Source: Chloroflexota bacterium
Lineage (GTDB): Bacteria > Chloroflexota > Anaerolineae > Aggregatilineales > Phototrophicaceae
Reading direction: 5' to 3'
Assembly (NCBI GenBank): GCA_020161935.1
Contig: JAIUNI010000005.1
Coordinates: forward strand, 124,001-188,000
DNA length: 64,000 nucleotides
In this document: positions 14,895-23,738 of the stretch, piece by piece
Numbering within the stretch: the stretch's first letter is position 1
Layout: each line of letters opens with the position of its first letter
Notes under the pieces: generated by a model
What the model was told of the DNA's origin: nothing
Seen by the model: the letters and a program-made list of their open reading frames with translations, nothing else
Database searches by the model: none
Translations under genes and position numbers: made by a program

Positions 14895-17579
14895 ATGAGC
14901 GAGTATCGACCTGATCCCGATAAGCTGCTGGCGGCTGTTCAGAAGAATGAAAACCGTCAGCAGCGTGGGAAACTCAAAATTTTCTTTGGTATGGCGGCTG
15001 GCGTGGGCAAAACCTACACCATGTTGGATTATGCGCGTCAGCGTAAAGCCGAAGGGGTAGATGTCGTCGTGGGTTACGTCGAAACCCATAAACGCGCCGA
15101 AACGGAAGCCCTCTTACACGGCTTGGAAGTCATCTCGCGTCAAAAGCTGGACTATCGTGGCACGACTATTGACGAGATGAACACCGATGCCATCCTCGCC
15201 CGTAAGCCGGCGTTGGTGCTGGTCGATGAGCTGGCGCATACCAACGCCCCCGGCGCGCGCCACCTCAAGCGCTATCAAGATGTCATCGAACTGCTCGAAG
15301 CTGGTCTCAACGTCTGGACGACCGTCAACGTGCAGCACTTCGAAAGCCGCGCGGATACGGTTCGCCAGATCACCGGCATCACGGTTCAAGAAACGGTTCC
15401 CGACTCGATCCTCGAATATGCCGATGAGATCGAACTGATCGACCTCTCGCCGGATGACCTGCGGAAACGCTTGGCGGAAGGTAAAGTCTACACGGCGGAT
15501 CGGGTTGAAACAGCGGCCAGCAATTTCTTTCGCACAGGCAATCTGACCGCGCTGCGTGAGATGGCGCTGCGCCTGACTGCCGAGCATGTCGATCATCAGC
15601 TCCACGATTACATGCAGGTCAAGAGCATCCCCGGCCCGTGGAAATCCGGCGAACACCTGATGGTCGCGGTCGGCCCCAGTCCATTTTCCGAGCAGCTTAT
15701 CCGCTGGACGCGCCGTATCGCCTATAACCTCGAAGCGCCGTGGATTGCTGTCTACATCGAAACACCCAGCGTCCTCTCGCCGGAAGCCAAAGCTCGCCTT
15801 GCCGACAACCTCGCCCTCGCCCGTGACCTCGGTGGGGAAGTGCTGGTGAGCGCCAGCAGCGACTTATCCGGTGCGCTCCTGCAAATCGCCCGCCAGCGGA
15901 ATGTGACGCAGGTGGTCGTGGGCAAGCCAATGAGCGCCCGCTGGCAGCGTTTGTATCGTGGCGGCTCATTGGTTGATAAGTTGGTGGCCTCCAGCGGCGA
16001 TATTGATATTTTCGTAGTCACTGGCGATAAGGTGGAGGAAACCACCTCAGGGTTACGTCTGCCGCAGCCCATTCGCAACTCCTCTTGGAAGCAGTATCTG
16101 ATTGCAAGTGTCGTGATTGCGATCTTGACCGGCATTGATCTGATGGCGCTGCCGTGGCTGGGCTATCAAGCGGTTGGTTTAACCGAACTCTTTGCCGTTC
16201 TACTCATCGCTGTTTATTTAGGACGTGGGCCAGCGTTGGTCGCGGCGGCACTCAGCGCGGTTTCGTGGAACTTCCTGTTCATCGCCCCGCGTTTTACCTT
16301 CCATATCTCGCAGGTACACGATGTCATTCTGTTCATCATGTATTTTGTGATCGCCATTCTCACCGGCAACTTGACCGCGCGTATTCGCACGCAGGAACGG
16401 CAGGCAAGTTATAACGCCGACCGTACCCTTGCCCTTTACACACTCGCCCACGAGGTCGCCACAGCCGTCAACATGGAAGATGTCCTGCGGATGGGCGTGA
16501 GCCAGATTGCGGGTGTGTTCGATGCCCAAGTCGCTATCTTATTGCCTCAGAACGGTAAGCTGGAACGGATGAGCCATCCCTCCAGCACCCTGACGCTTGA
16601 TGAAAAAGATTACAGCGTAGCAATCTGGGTTTTTGAAAATGGGAAATCCGCCGGACGCTTTACCAACACCCTGCCGCTTGCCACGGCCCAGTTCCTGCCG
16701 CTGCTCACCCCCAACCGTACCGTCGGGGTGATCGGCATCCGCACCCATCAGAGCGAGCGTTTGTCTTTCGAGCAGGAAGCTCTCCTCGAAACCTTCAGCA
16801 ACCAGATTGCGCTGGTCATCGAGCGCGAACTCTTGGACGAAGCCGCTGAACAAGCCGCCATGTTGCAGGAGTCCGAGCGTTTGTATACCACGCTGCTGAA
16901 CTCGATTTCGCACGAACTGCGTACGCCCATCGCGACGATTACTGGCGCGTCCAGCGGCTTGCTTGACCCGCATACGGGTTCGAGCGAAACGGTACGAACC
17001 CAACTCAGCCACGATATTCATGATGCTGCCGACCGTCTGAACCGGCTTGTCGAGAACTTGCTGGATATGTCCCGCCTCGACTCCGGTCGGCTCAAACTCA
17101 AGCGCGATTGGTGCGATGTCAGCGATGTAATCGGTGTTGCCGTCAAACGCGGTGATAAATGTTTTGAGGAACGCCCCATCAGCATTCACATCGCGCCGGA
17201 TTTACCGCTCGTTCGTATGGACTTTGTGATGATGGAGCAGGTACTTGTGAACCTGCTGGATAACGCCTGTAACTACACACCCGTCGGAACGCAGATCGAA
17301 CTTTCCGCCGCTGTCGAAGGCCAATGGCTAACGATTGCGATTGCCGACAACGGGCAGGGCTTACCCCCGCAGGATGTCGAGCGTGTGTTTGAAAAGTTTT
17401 ATCGTGTCCCCGGTACTGCTACCGGTGGCACCGGTTTAGGATTATCAATTTGTCGGGGTTTGGTGGAAGCGCATGGTGGCACGCTCACCGCAAGCAACCA
17501 GCCGTCAGGCGGCGCACGGTTCCTCATCCGCATTCCCGCCGATACCCCACCCCCCCCTGTAAGAGAGGCTGCACTATGA
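14895..17579 (+). CDS. kdpD: Osmosensitive K+ channel histidine kinase
   Basis: An 894-residue sensor kinase that senses K+ limitation or turgor and phosphorylates KdpE. Domains in order: N-terminal KdpD domain with a Walker A motif (FGMAAGVGKTYTML) and DELAHTNAPGARH; a universal-stress-protein-like domain (about 250-370); four closely spaced membrane helices (about 395-500); a GAF-like region; the HisKA box SISHELRTP with the phospho-acceptor at His673; and a HATPase domain with LLDNACNYTP, ADNGQGLP and GTGLGLSICRGLVEAHGG. It overlaps kdpE by an ATGA junction. A full-length kinase, unlike the truncated KdpD of some bacteria. Confidence 0.96.
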   Translation: MSEYRPDPDKLLAAVQKNENRQQRGKLKIFFGMAAGVGKTYTMLDYARQRKAEGVDVVVGYVETHKRAETEALLHGLEVISRQKLDYRGTTIDEMNTDAILARKPALVLVDELAHTNAPGARHLKRYQDVIELLEAGLNVWTTVNVQHFESRADTVRQITGITVQETVPDSILEYADEIELIDLSPDDLRKRLAEGKVYTADRVETAASNFFRTGNLTALREMALRLTAEHVDHQLHDYMQVKSIPGPWKSGEHLMVAVGPSPFSEQLIRWTRRIAYNLEAPWIAVYIETPSVLSPEAKARLADNLALARDLGGEVLVSASSDLSGALLQIARQRNVTQVVVGKPMSARWQRLYRGGSLVDKLVASSGDIDIFVVTGDKVEETTSGLRLPQPIRNSSWKQYLIASVVIAILTGIDLMALPWLGYQAVGLTELFAVLLIAVYLGRGPALVAAALSAVSWNFLFIAPRFTFHISQVHDVILFIMYFVIAILTGNLTARIRTQERQASYNADRTLALYTLAHEVATAVNMEDVLRMGVSQIAGVFDAQVAILLPQNGKLERMSHPSSTLTLDEKDYSVAIWVFENGKSAGRFTNTLPLATAQFLPLLTPNRTVGVIGIRTHQSERLSFEQEALLETFSNQIALVIERELLDEAAEQAAMLQESERLYTTLLNSISHELRTPIATITGASSGLLDPHTGSSETVRTQLSHDIHDAADRLNRLVENLLDMSRLDSGRLKLKRDWCDVSDVIGVAVKRGDKCFEERPISIHIAPDLPLVRMDFVMMEQVLVNLLDNACNYTPVGTQIELSAAVEGQWLTIAIADNGQGLPPQDVERVFEKFYRVPGTATGGTGLGLSICRGLVEAHGGTLTASNQPSGGARFLIRIPADTPPPPVREAAL

Positions 17580-18259
17580 CCGATGGGCCACAAGTCCTGA
17601 TTGTTGATGATGAGCTGCAAATTCGCCGCTTCCTGCGTGTGAGTTTAGAAGCCAACGGCTATCATATTCACGAAGCCGATAATGGGCAGGATGCGATCAA
17701 CAAAACCGCCCAACTACGCCCCGACTTGGTGATCTTAGATATGGGCTTGCCGGATATGGATGGCATGGAAGTGCTAAACCGTCTGCGCGAGTGGACGAAA
17801 ATCCCCGTGATTATCCTCTCGGTGCGGGATGCCGACCGTGACAAAATCGCGGCTTTGGATGCGGGTGCGGACGATTATCTCACCAAGCCCTTTAGCACCG
17901 ACGAACTTCTCGCGCGGATACGTGTCGCCCAGCGTCATGCCCAGCCGCAGGAGCAAACGGCCGTTTTCACACTCGGTAACGTGCAGGTGGATTTTTCGCG
18001 CCGCATCGTGACCCGTAACGGCGAACCCGTGAAGCTCACCCCGACCGAGTACGCGCTGCTGCGGTTGCTCATTCAACATTCCGGCAAGGTGCTGACGCAT
18101 CGCCAAATCCTGAAAGAAGTGTGGGGGCCGGAGTACGTGGATGAGCTGCACTACTTACGGGTATACTTTGCTCAACTGCGCCAAAAGTTGGAAGACGACC
18201 CGACACTCCCCAAGCTCATTTTGACCGAGCCGGGGGTTGGCTATCGTCTCAAGTCTTAA
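17576..18259 (+). CDS. kdpE: KDP operon response regulator
   Basis: A 227-residue OmpR/PhoB-type regulator. The receiver domain has LIVDDELQIRRFLRV, the phospho-acceptor Asp55 in LDMGLPDMDGMEVL, and LTKPFSTDELLARI. The C-terminal winged helix has KLTPTEYALLRLL and LTHRQILKEVWGP. It partners KdpD and is expected to activate the kdp promoter. The ATG at 17576 overlaps the kdpD stop; an in-frame open extension upstream to 17450 lies inside kdpD and is not used. Confidence 0.96.
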   Translation: MTDGPQVLIVDDELQIRRFLRVSLEANGYHIHEADNGQDAINKTAQLRPDLVILDMGLPDMDGMEVLNRLREWTKIPVIILSVRDADRDKIAALDAGADDYLTKPFSTDELLARIRVAQRHAQPQEQTAVFTLGNVQVDFSRRIVTRNGEPVKLTPTEYALLRLLIQHSGKVLTHRQILKEVWGPEYVDELHYLRVYFAQLRQKLEDDPTLPKLILTEPGVGYRLKS

Positions 18260-18269
18260 AAGGTGACGT

Positions 18270-19244
18270 ATGGAAGGCTGGCTGCGTAATCTGTTTGCGA
18301 AACCGGAACCGCTCCCGCAAACCCCGCGTGGGGATATGGCACTGCCCACGCCAATCCACCGGAACGTGTTGGCGATTACCCATAATCCGGTGCTGCGCTC
18401 GCAAGGGAACCGGACGCTCAAAGAACACTTTCGCTGGAACGACTCAGAGCAGCTTGCGCGGGGTTATGCCGACGACATCCGTGAAATCAGCTACGGGTAC
18501 GCCAACTATCATGTTGTCGAACATCTCGTCGTGGATTCGTACCCCCTCAAACGGGATGGCTTCCGCTATACCGAACAATCCTACTTGGAGGCGTGGCGCA
18601 ATCGCAGCTTCCATGACCCTGATGGTGTCGATTATCTCGAACTCGTGCGCGAGTTTCAGATGATTGAGCGTATCAACGCCGGCGCGATTGATGAAGTGTG
18701 GTTGTTCGGTCATCCCTACGGCGGCTACTGGGAGTCGATCATGTGCGGGCCGGGCGCGTTCTGGTGTAACGCGCCGCCTTTAGCCGGAACCGAACGGGCG
18801 AACCGCCGCTTCGTCATCATGGGCTTTAACTTCGAGCGCGGCGTGGGCGAAATGCTCGAAGACTTAGGCCACCGAGCCGAGTCGATCTTATATAAAGTCT
18901 TCGAGAACACACGCGGCGAAGCCAACCTCTTTGAGAAGTTCACCCGCTACGACAAAAAAGATCGTGGTCGTGCCGAAGCGGGGAACGTTCACTTCGCCCC
19001 CAACAGCCAGCGTGACTACGATTGGGGCAACCATACCCCCGTCCCCAGCCGCTGTGATACGTGGCTGAATTTTCCCGATCTCAACGGCGAACCCCGCATT
19101 GTCACCTGTGCTGATTGGGGGAACGGGGAAATTCGCGCTCATCATAAATGGTGGTTCAAACGCTTCCCGCACATCGTCGGCGAGCGTAACGGCATCTCGT
19201 GGAATTGGTGGGAGTACGTCATCGACCCGAACACCGTCCGTTAA
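18270..19244 (+). CDS. Hypothetical protein, 324 residues
   Basis: I do not recognise the family. The protein has no clear signal peptide or membrane helix. It is rich in aromatic residues, with notable segments VWLFGHPYGGYWESIMCGPG, FWCNAPPLAG, RRFVIMGFNFERGVGEML and RAHHKWWFKRFPHIVG. The two cysteines nine residues apart and the clustered His/Trp could form a binding or catalytic site, but this is speculation. It begins 10 bases after kdpE with a moderate GGTGA ribosome site, so it may ride on the kdp transcript. It ends five bases from the convergent DedA gene. Confidence 0.7.
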   Translation: MEGWLRNLFAKPEPLPQTPRGDMALPTPIHRNVLAITHNPVLRSQGNRTLKEHFRWNDSEQLARGYADDIREISYGYANYHVVEHLVVDSYPLKRDGFRYTEQSYLEAWRNRSFHDPDGVDYLELVREFQMIERINAGAIDEVWLFGHPYGGYWESIMCGPGAFWCNAPPLAGTERANRRFVIMGFNFERGVGEMLEDLGHRAESILYKVFENTRGEANLFEKFTRYDKKDRGRAEAGNVHFAPNSQRDYDWGNHTPVPSRCDTWLNFPDLNGEPRIVTCADWGNGEIRAHHKWWFKRFPHIVGERNGISWNWWEYVIDPNTVR

Positions 19245-19249
19245 AGGTG

Positions 19250-19912
19250 CTATTCCAAGCCTTCTGGTATCCGCCGCATCGCCCGTATCTTCGTCCACCG
19301 CCACACCACGTAGGCCACGACCGCGATGCCAACCACTACACCGACGACGATAATCAGCGGTTCAAACTGCTGAATGAGGCTGAGTATCGAACGCCAGTTC
19401 TCACCGAGGATATAGCCCAGTATTAGGTAGATAGCGATAGCGAATGAGGTGCTGCACGCCGTAAACGGAATAAATATTCGTAGGGGCAGGTGGCTCATAC
19501 CCGCGACGAGGGACAGCGTAGGCCGCACAACGGGCAGAAAGCGCCCAAAAAAGATCAGCCACCCACCATATTGATTGAACAGCACAACCGCACGGTCGAG
19601 CATCGGTTCGTTCATGCCCATGTAGGTTCCCCACCGCCGGATGAGCGCCCTGACGGCTGGTTCACCCGCCCGTTTGCCAATTTGATATAGGATGAATGAA
19701 CCGGTTGTGCTGCCCGCTACCGCTGCCGCCCAGATGGCGAGTAAATTCATTTTGCCTTGCGCCGCCAACATACCCGCCATCGGCAAGATGGGTTCGGTCG
19801 GGATCGGTGTAAGCACGTTTTCGAGAACTTGCACCGCATACATGCCGGGGTAGCCGAACGCCAGCACAATTTGCTCAAGAAAAATCACGATCTGGTTAAT
19901 CAGGTCTGCCAT
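19250..19912 (-). CDS. DedA family membrane protein
   Basis: A protein of 220 residues of the DedA/VTT (SNARE-associated) family of inner-membrane proteins, some of which move lipid carriers such as undecaprenyl phosphate. Family signatures are ENVLTPIPTEPILPMAG at the N-terminal re-entrant region and FFGRFLPVVRPTLSLVAG. Helices follow (IPFTACSTSFAIAIYLILGY and PLIIVVGVVVGIAVVAYVV), and a basic tail ends the protein. The ATG at 19912 is chosen; an in-frame GTG at 19939 would add nine residues and has AGGTG close by. It faces the 18270 gene tail to tail. Confidence 0.88.
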   Translation of the reverse strand: MADLINQIVIFLEQIVLAFGYPGMYAVQVLENVLTPIPTEPILPMAGMLAAQGKMNLLAIWAAAVAGSTTGSFILYQIGKRAGEPAVRALIRRWGTYMGMNEPMLDRAVVLFNQYGGWLIFFGRFLPVVRPTLSLVAGMSHLPLRIFIPFTACSTSFAIAIYLILGYILGENWRSILSLIQQFEPLIIVVGVVVGIAVVAYVVWRWTKIRAMRRIPEGLE

Positions 19913-20002
19913 GTCTGTTATCCGGTTGCTCGTAGTCACCTATCTATCCTACACGACCTACTACGCACACCAGATGTAAGAGTCGCGTTTCTCCCTTTGG
20001 TT

Positions 20003-21751
20003 TTATGTCTTTTGGGTAGCCGCTTGCGTTTCCTGAATGGCGAGATCAATAAACACAGCGGAAGTCCAACCAAAAATCGGTGCGGCCTTTGGTGGTCGCT
20101 CGCCTGTGATCGGGTTGTAGTACTCATAAATATCCCGCTGCTGCATGATGGTCGCCAGCGTATCTCGCCGCAGTTTGCTTTCCAACTCGGTTTTGCCGAT
20201 CCGTTTAAGCGCCTCGACAAACAGATAGTTGATGTTCATCCACGATGGCCCACGCCACATTTGCATCGGGTCAAACGTCGGGTCGGTTGTCGCGACCGTC
20301 GCCAGTGGATACTGTGTCCAGAATAAGGCAGGGTCAACCAGATGGTTCAGCAGCGAGTTTTGGATATGCTCTGGCAGTTGGCCTGTCCACAGCGGCATCA
20401 AACTAAACAACGACACCACCGGAATAACCTCACTATTATGCTTTGCCATAAACATACCGCGCTTTTCATCCCACAGCGCCTTGATCATGTTTTGGGCGGT
20501 TTGCTTTGCCATCGCCTTAAACCGTACCGAGTCTTCCGGTCGTCCGATGATGTCGGCGATCTGCGCCAGCGATTCCTGCTGCACGCACATATAGGTATTC
20601 AAGTCGGGCGAGGTGACGGGCATCCCGCTGTCCCACAACGGGCTGTCATCCAACCCCGATGAGAAGGGGTGGTGATATTCGCACAAGCCTTCATTGTCGC
20701 TGTTATGCGTAATCCACCAGTCATGCCAGTGAGTCAGCGGTTCATACACTTCTTCAAGGAAGTCGTGGTGCTGCGAAATCTCGAACACTTTCAACGCCGC
20801 CCAACTCGCCAGCGGCGGTTTGGTCACGTCTGCCTCTACCGGCAGCGTCAAGTGTGTGACCAACCCTTCGTCATGGATTGCATCCGGCAGCATTCCGTCG
20901 GCGCGTTGGTGATCGAGTACGATACGCAGTTGGTCTTCCGCCAATCGGGTGTCCACATGCCGGAACGCCAGCGCGTGGAAGAACTGATCCCACTGCCACA
21001 CACCGACATAATGGATCTTCGAGGGCGAAAGTGCCTCGCGCGTGAAGTAAAACCGTTGGCTGAGTAACCCCGCTCGCATTACCCACCACGCATAGTCATA
21101 CTGCGATAGGTATTCCTCCAACACAGTCGGGGCGATCTTAAACCAGTGTTCCCAGCGGGAATATGCGGCTTCAATTTCGTGCTGCGGGTCAGGAATCGAA
21201 CGGTTAAAACCGAGGCGCGGGGTGATGTTCATCAGGAACACGTTACCGCGTTCAACCTCAACGCCAACCTTGACCTTATACCATTCGTCGGGCATCAGGC
21301 TCATCTCGTTGGAGGTCAGCTTGGTGTTGGTCGTGTAGGCGATGTTGCGGAAGCCGTGTAAATCACCACCGCGCCGTCCGATCTGCCCACGTTCAGCCTG
21401 TGCCGTAAATTGAATCTGGTGCTTGCCGGCTGGCATCCGCATCAGCAGCGTTTCCGTGTCGGTGAACACGAAGTCAAACGACCCCTTGGCAGTGACAATC
21501 TTGGTGATATGAGGGTAGCTTTCGACCTCGAACGGCATCGGCTGCCCCTCATCATCAAGGAAGGCGAACTCCTTGACGATAGGTGGACGCAGACGGTAGT
21601 GTCCGGTTCGGCTTTGTATTTTCTCCCACCGTTCCGCCAGCCGGATATACAACTCATTTTCCCGTCGAAACAGCATGAGCCGTGTACCCCGGTCGGTAAA
21701 CGGAATATGCGTGAGGTCAATGCGGTTATGAAGGCGTTCGGAAAATGTCAC
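20003..21751 (-). CDS. GH63/MGH1-like glycoside hydrolase
   Basis: A 582-residue glycosidase. It has an N-terminal beta-rich domain to about residue 200 and an (alpha/alpha)6 catalytic barrel of the GH63/mannosylglycerate-hydrolase type. Barrel motifs are VGVWQWDQFFHALAFRH, DHQRADGMLPDAI, TKPPLASWAALKVFE, SSGLDDSPLWDSGMP, MQMWRGPSWMNINYLFVEAL and a C-terminal YEYYNPITGERP. Characterised relatives cleave mannosyl- or glucosylglycerate; others act on small glucosides. A GTG start at 21751 follows AAGGA. It lies 30 bases after the sugar phosphorylase gene in one operon, suggesting both act on the same or a related glucoside. Confidence 0.82.
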   Translation of the reverse strand: MTFSERLHNRIDLTHIPFTDRGTRLMLFRRENELYIRLAERWEKIQSRTGHYRLRPPIVKEFAFLDDEGQPMPFEVESYPHITKIVTAKGSFDFVFTDTETLLMRMPAGKHQIQFTAQAERGQIGRRGGDLHGFRNIAYTTNTKLTSNEMSLMPDEWYKVKVGVEVERGNVFLMNITPRLGFNRSIPDPQHEIEAAYSRWEHWFKIAPTVLEEYLSQYDYAWWVMRAGLLSQRFYFTREALSPSKIHYVGVWQWDQFFHALAFRHVDTRLAEDQLRIVLDHQRADGMLPDAIHDEGLVTHLTLPVEADVTKPPLASWAALKVFEISQHHDFLEEVYEPLTHWHDWWITHNSDNEGLCEYHHPFSSGLDDSPLWDSGMPVTSPDLNTYMCVQQESLAQIADIIGRPEDSVRFKAMAKQTAQNMIKALWDEKRGMFMAKHNSEVIPVVSLFSLMPLWTGQLPEHIQNSLLNHLVDPALFWTQYPLATVATTDPTFDPMQMWRGPSWMNINYLFVEALKRIGKTELESKLRRDTLATIMQQRDIYEYYNPITGERPPKAAPIFGWTSAVFIDLAIQETQAATQKT

Positions 21752-21780
21752 GATCTGTCCTTTGACGTGAGTGAGAAAAG

Positions 21781-23508
21781 CTAATTTTGTACGCGCAGCC
21801 AGCGCACTTGGTAAGGCGCGAGGCTGATCTGTTGTGTGCAGGCTTCATTGTTCAGTAAATCGGTCGTCGCCGCAAATTGAAGTTCAACCGTTTGTGGTTC
21901 GGGGCTGATGTTGAACGTACACACCACATGCTCGCTGTGATCGGGTGACTTCCGTTCAAGCACCAACACCTTCCCATCAGCCAGTATCCGTGCATGCTGC
22001 TCGCCGTTCGGGTGAAACGCCGGGGATTGTATCCGCGTCTCGATCAAGTGTTTATAGCCGTTAAAGACTCCTGCGCGGAAACTGGTCGGATCATCCATCT
22101 CACTATTCACTTCGCCGACATCAATTTTGCGCCGGTTAATCGCTCGTGGATACCCCGCCGTTTTCACCCCTTCAAGGTCGTTGTGCGAACCAATCAGGCT
22201 GTGGATGTAAATCGCCGGTACACCAGCCAGCGAGAGCATTATCGCCTGCGAAAGCAAGAAACGGGCGACTTGGCTGTCTTGCGGCTCGTTATGGTCGATG
22301 ATGGCATCTACGTATGTGATGTTCAACTCATAAGGGCTTTTCGAACCGTCGCTGTTCGCCTTATAGGAAACCAATCCGCCGCTAGACTCGACCTTGTTGA
22401 TGAGCTGTTGCAGTTCCGGCTCGTTCAGGATGCCCTCAACTGGACGCACGCCGATACCATCGTGCGAGGCAGTGAAGTTAAAGAAGGTTGTTCGGTCATA
22501 TGGCGTGTGCAGTGTGTTGATCCACTCACTGAGTTTATACGCATCCCCAACGGTCATGGTGTAGAACAGCAGCGGTGGCAGCGTGAAGTTGTAAACCAAC
22601 TGTGCTTCAGGTATTTTGCCATCCCCGAAGTACGAGATGTTCTCGGCATGTGGCACATTCGTTTCCGTTATTAAGATCACGTTTGGCGCGACCATATCCA
22701 AAGCCGCTCGCATCACTTGGATAATGTAATGCGTTTCTGGCAAGTGAATCGAGGTCGTTCCCGCCACCTTCCACATATAGGCAATGGCATCCAACCGGAT
22801 AGCGGATGCGCCCTGCTGCACATAAAAGAGCAGCACTTCAAGAATACGCATCAGCGTCGCCGGGTCGCTGTAATCCAAATCGACCTGATCGGCGCTGAAG
22901 GTCGTCCAGACGTGGACTACCTCGCCGTTCGACCGCGTGAATGCGGTTAACAGCGGGGAGGTTCGCGGGCGGGTGACGCTGCGTAGGTCGGTATCAGGAT
23001 GTTCGCTGCGGAAAATTCGTGCGTACTCCGGCTCGCCGCCTAAGTAACTCTTGAACCACGCACTCTGCGCCGACATATGGTTAATCACCGCGTCGAACAT
23101 CAGCCGGAAGTCGCCGCTCAATGCTTTGACATCCGCCCATGTCCCAAGTTCGGGGTTAATCGCGTAGTAGTCGATGACCGAGAAGCCATCATCCGAGGAG
23201 TAAGGGTAGAAGGGCAGGATGTGAACGGTGCTGATTTCATCTTTCACCCGTTGGCTCAGGAAGTGATGCAGCGTTTGCAGCGGCTTTTCGTTCGCTTGGC
23301 GCAAGGTGTCGCCGTAGGTAATCAGCGTGATGTTGCGTTCGGAGAAGTAATCGTCCGCTTCGGTGGGTTGCTTTGGGAAACTCGCGAGGAGGGCAAGTAA
23401 CCGTTCGTTGGTTTTAGCCGCTTGTTCGGGTGGATACAACTGCTGAAGCAGGGTTTGCAGGCGTTCTTTGATCGTCTCAATTGGCGAATCCGTAGTGGAA
23501 TATTGCAC
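21781..23508 (-). CDS. GH13_18 sugar phosphorylase
   Basis: A 575-residue glycoside phosphorylase of the sucrose phosphorylase subfamily (GH13_18), which splits a glucoside with phosphate to give glucose 1-phosphate. Visible catalytic signatures are ASAIRLDAIAYMWK (nucleophile Asp), LITETNVPHAENISYFG (acid/base Glu) and TASHDGIGVRP (transition-state Asp). The start region has VHILPFYPYSSDDGFSVIDY. Subfamily members act on sucrose, sucrose 6-phosphate or glucosylglycerate; specificity cannot be read safely. A GTG start follows GGGAG, and a strong promoter lies upstream at 23566-23594. Confidence 0.85.
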   Translation of the reverse strand: MQYSTTDSPIETIKERLQTLLQQLYPPEQAAKTNERLLALLASFPKQPTEADDYFSERNITLITYGDTLRQANEKPLQTLHHFLSQRVKDEISTVHILPFYPYSSDDGFSVIDYYAINPELGTWADVKALSGDFRLMFDAVINHMSAQSAWFKSYLGGEPEYARIFRSEHPDTDLRSVTRPRTSPLLTAFTRSNGEVVHVWTTFSADQVDLDYSDPATLMRILEVLLFYVQQGASAIRLDAIAYMWKVAGTTSIHLPETHYIIQVMRAALDMVAPNVILITETNVPHAENISYFGDGKIPEAQLVYNFTLPPLLFYTMTVGDAYKLSEWINTLHTPYDRTTFFNFTASHDGIGVRPVEGILNEPELQQLINKVESSGGLVSYKANSDGSKSPYELNITYVDAIIDHNEPQDSQVARFLLSQAIMLSLAGVPAIYIHSLIGSHNDLEGVKTAGYPRAINRRKIDVGEVNSEMDDPTSFRAGVFNGYKHLIETRIQSPAFHPNGEQHARILADGKVLVLERKSPDHSEHVVCTFNISPEPQTVELQFAATTDLLNNEACTQQISLAPYQVRWLRVQN

Positions 23509-23565
23509 TCTTGCGCTCCCATCGTCTGGTTTATCAAGGGTGTATCACTCGGCATCCTATTTTGC

Positions 23566-23594
23566 ATTATAGGCTTCCCTCATTCTCGCGTCAA
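23566..23594 (-). promoter_or_regulatory. Sigma70-type promoter of the phosphorylase/hydrolase operon
   Basis: On the minus strand TTGACG (23594-23589) and TATAAT (23571-23566) are separated by exactly 17 bases. Transcription would begin about 50 bases before the GTG start at 23508. This is one of the two cleanest promoter matches in the window. Confidence 0.8.
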
Positions 23595-23707
23595 TTTCCT
23601 CGCCTGAATAATCATCTCCTGCTCATGTAAGGTTGAGTGCAATATGTTTCTGTGTATACTGTTGCTTGCAGAAGCCGTTCAACGCGGCTTGCTTTAGCTG
23701 CCTGCTA

Positions 23708-23738
23708 ACTCAATACTCGGCACTCAGAACTCAGTACT
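23708..23738. repeat. ACTNNNN heptad array abutting the uvrC stop
   Basis: ACT recurs at 23708, 23715, 23722, 23729 and 23736. The units are ACTCAAT, ACTCGGC, ACTCAGA and ACTCAGT, then a partial ACT. The array ends on the base next to the uvrC stop codon (23739-23741 on the minus strand). Confidence 0.8.
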
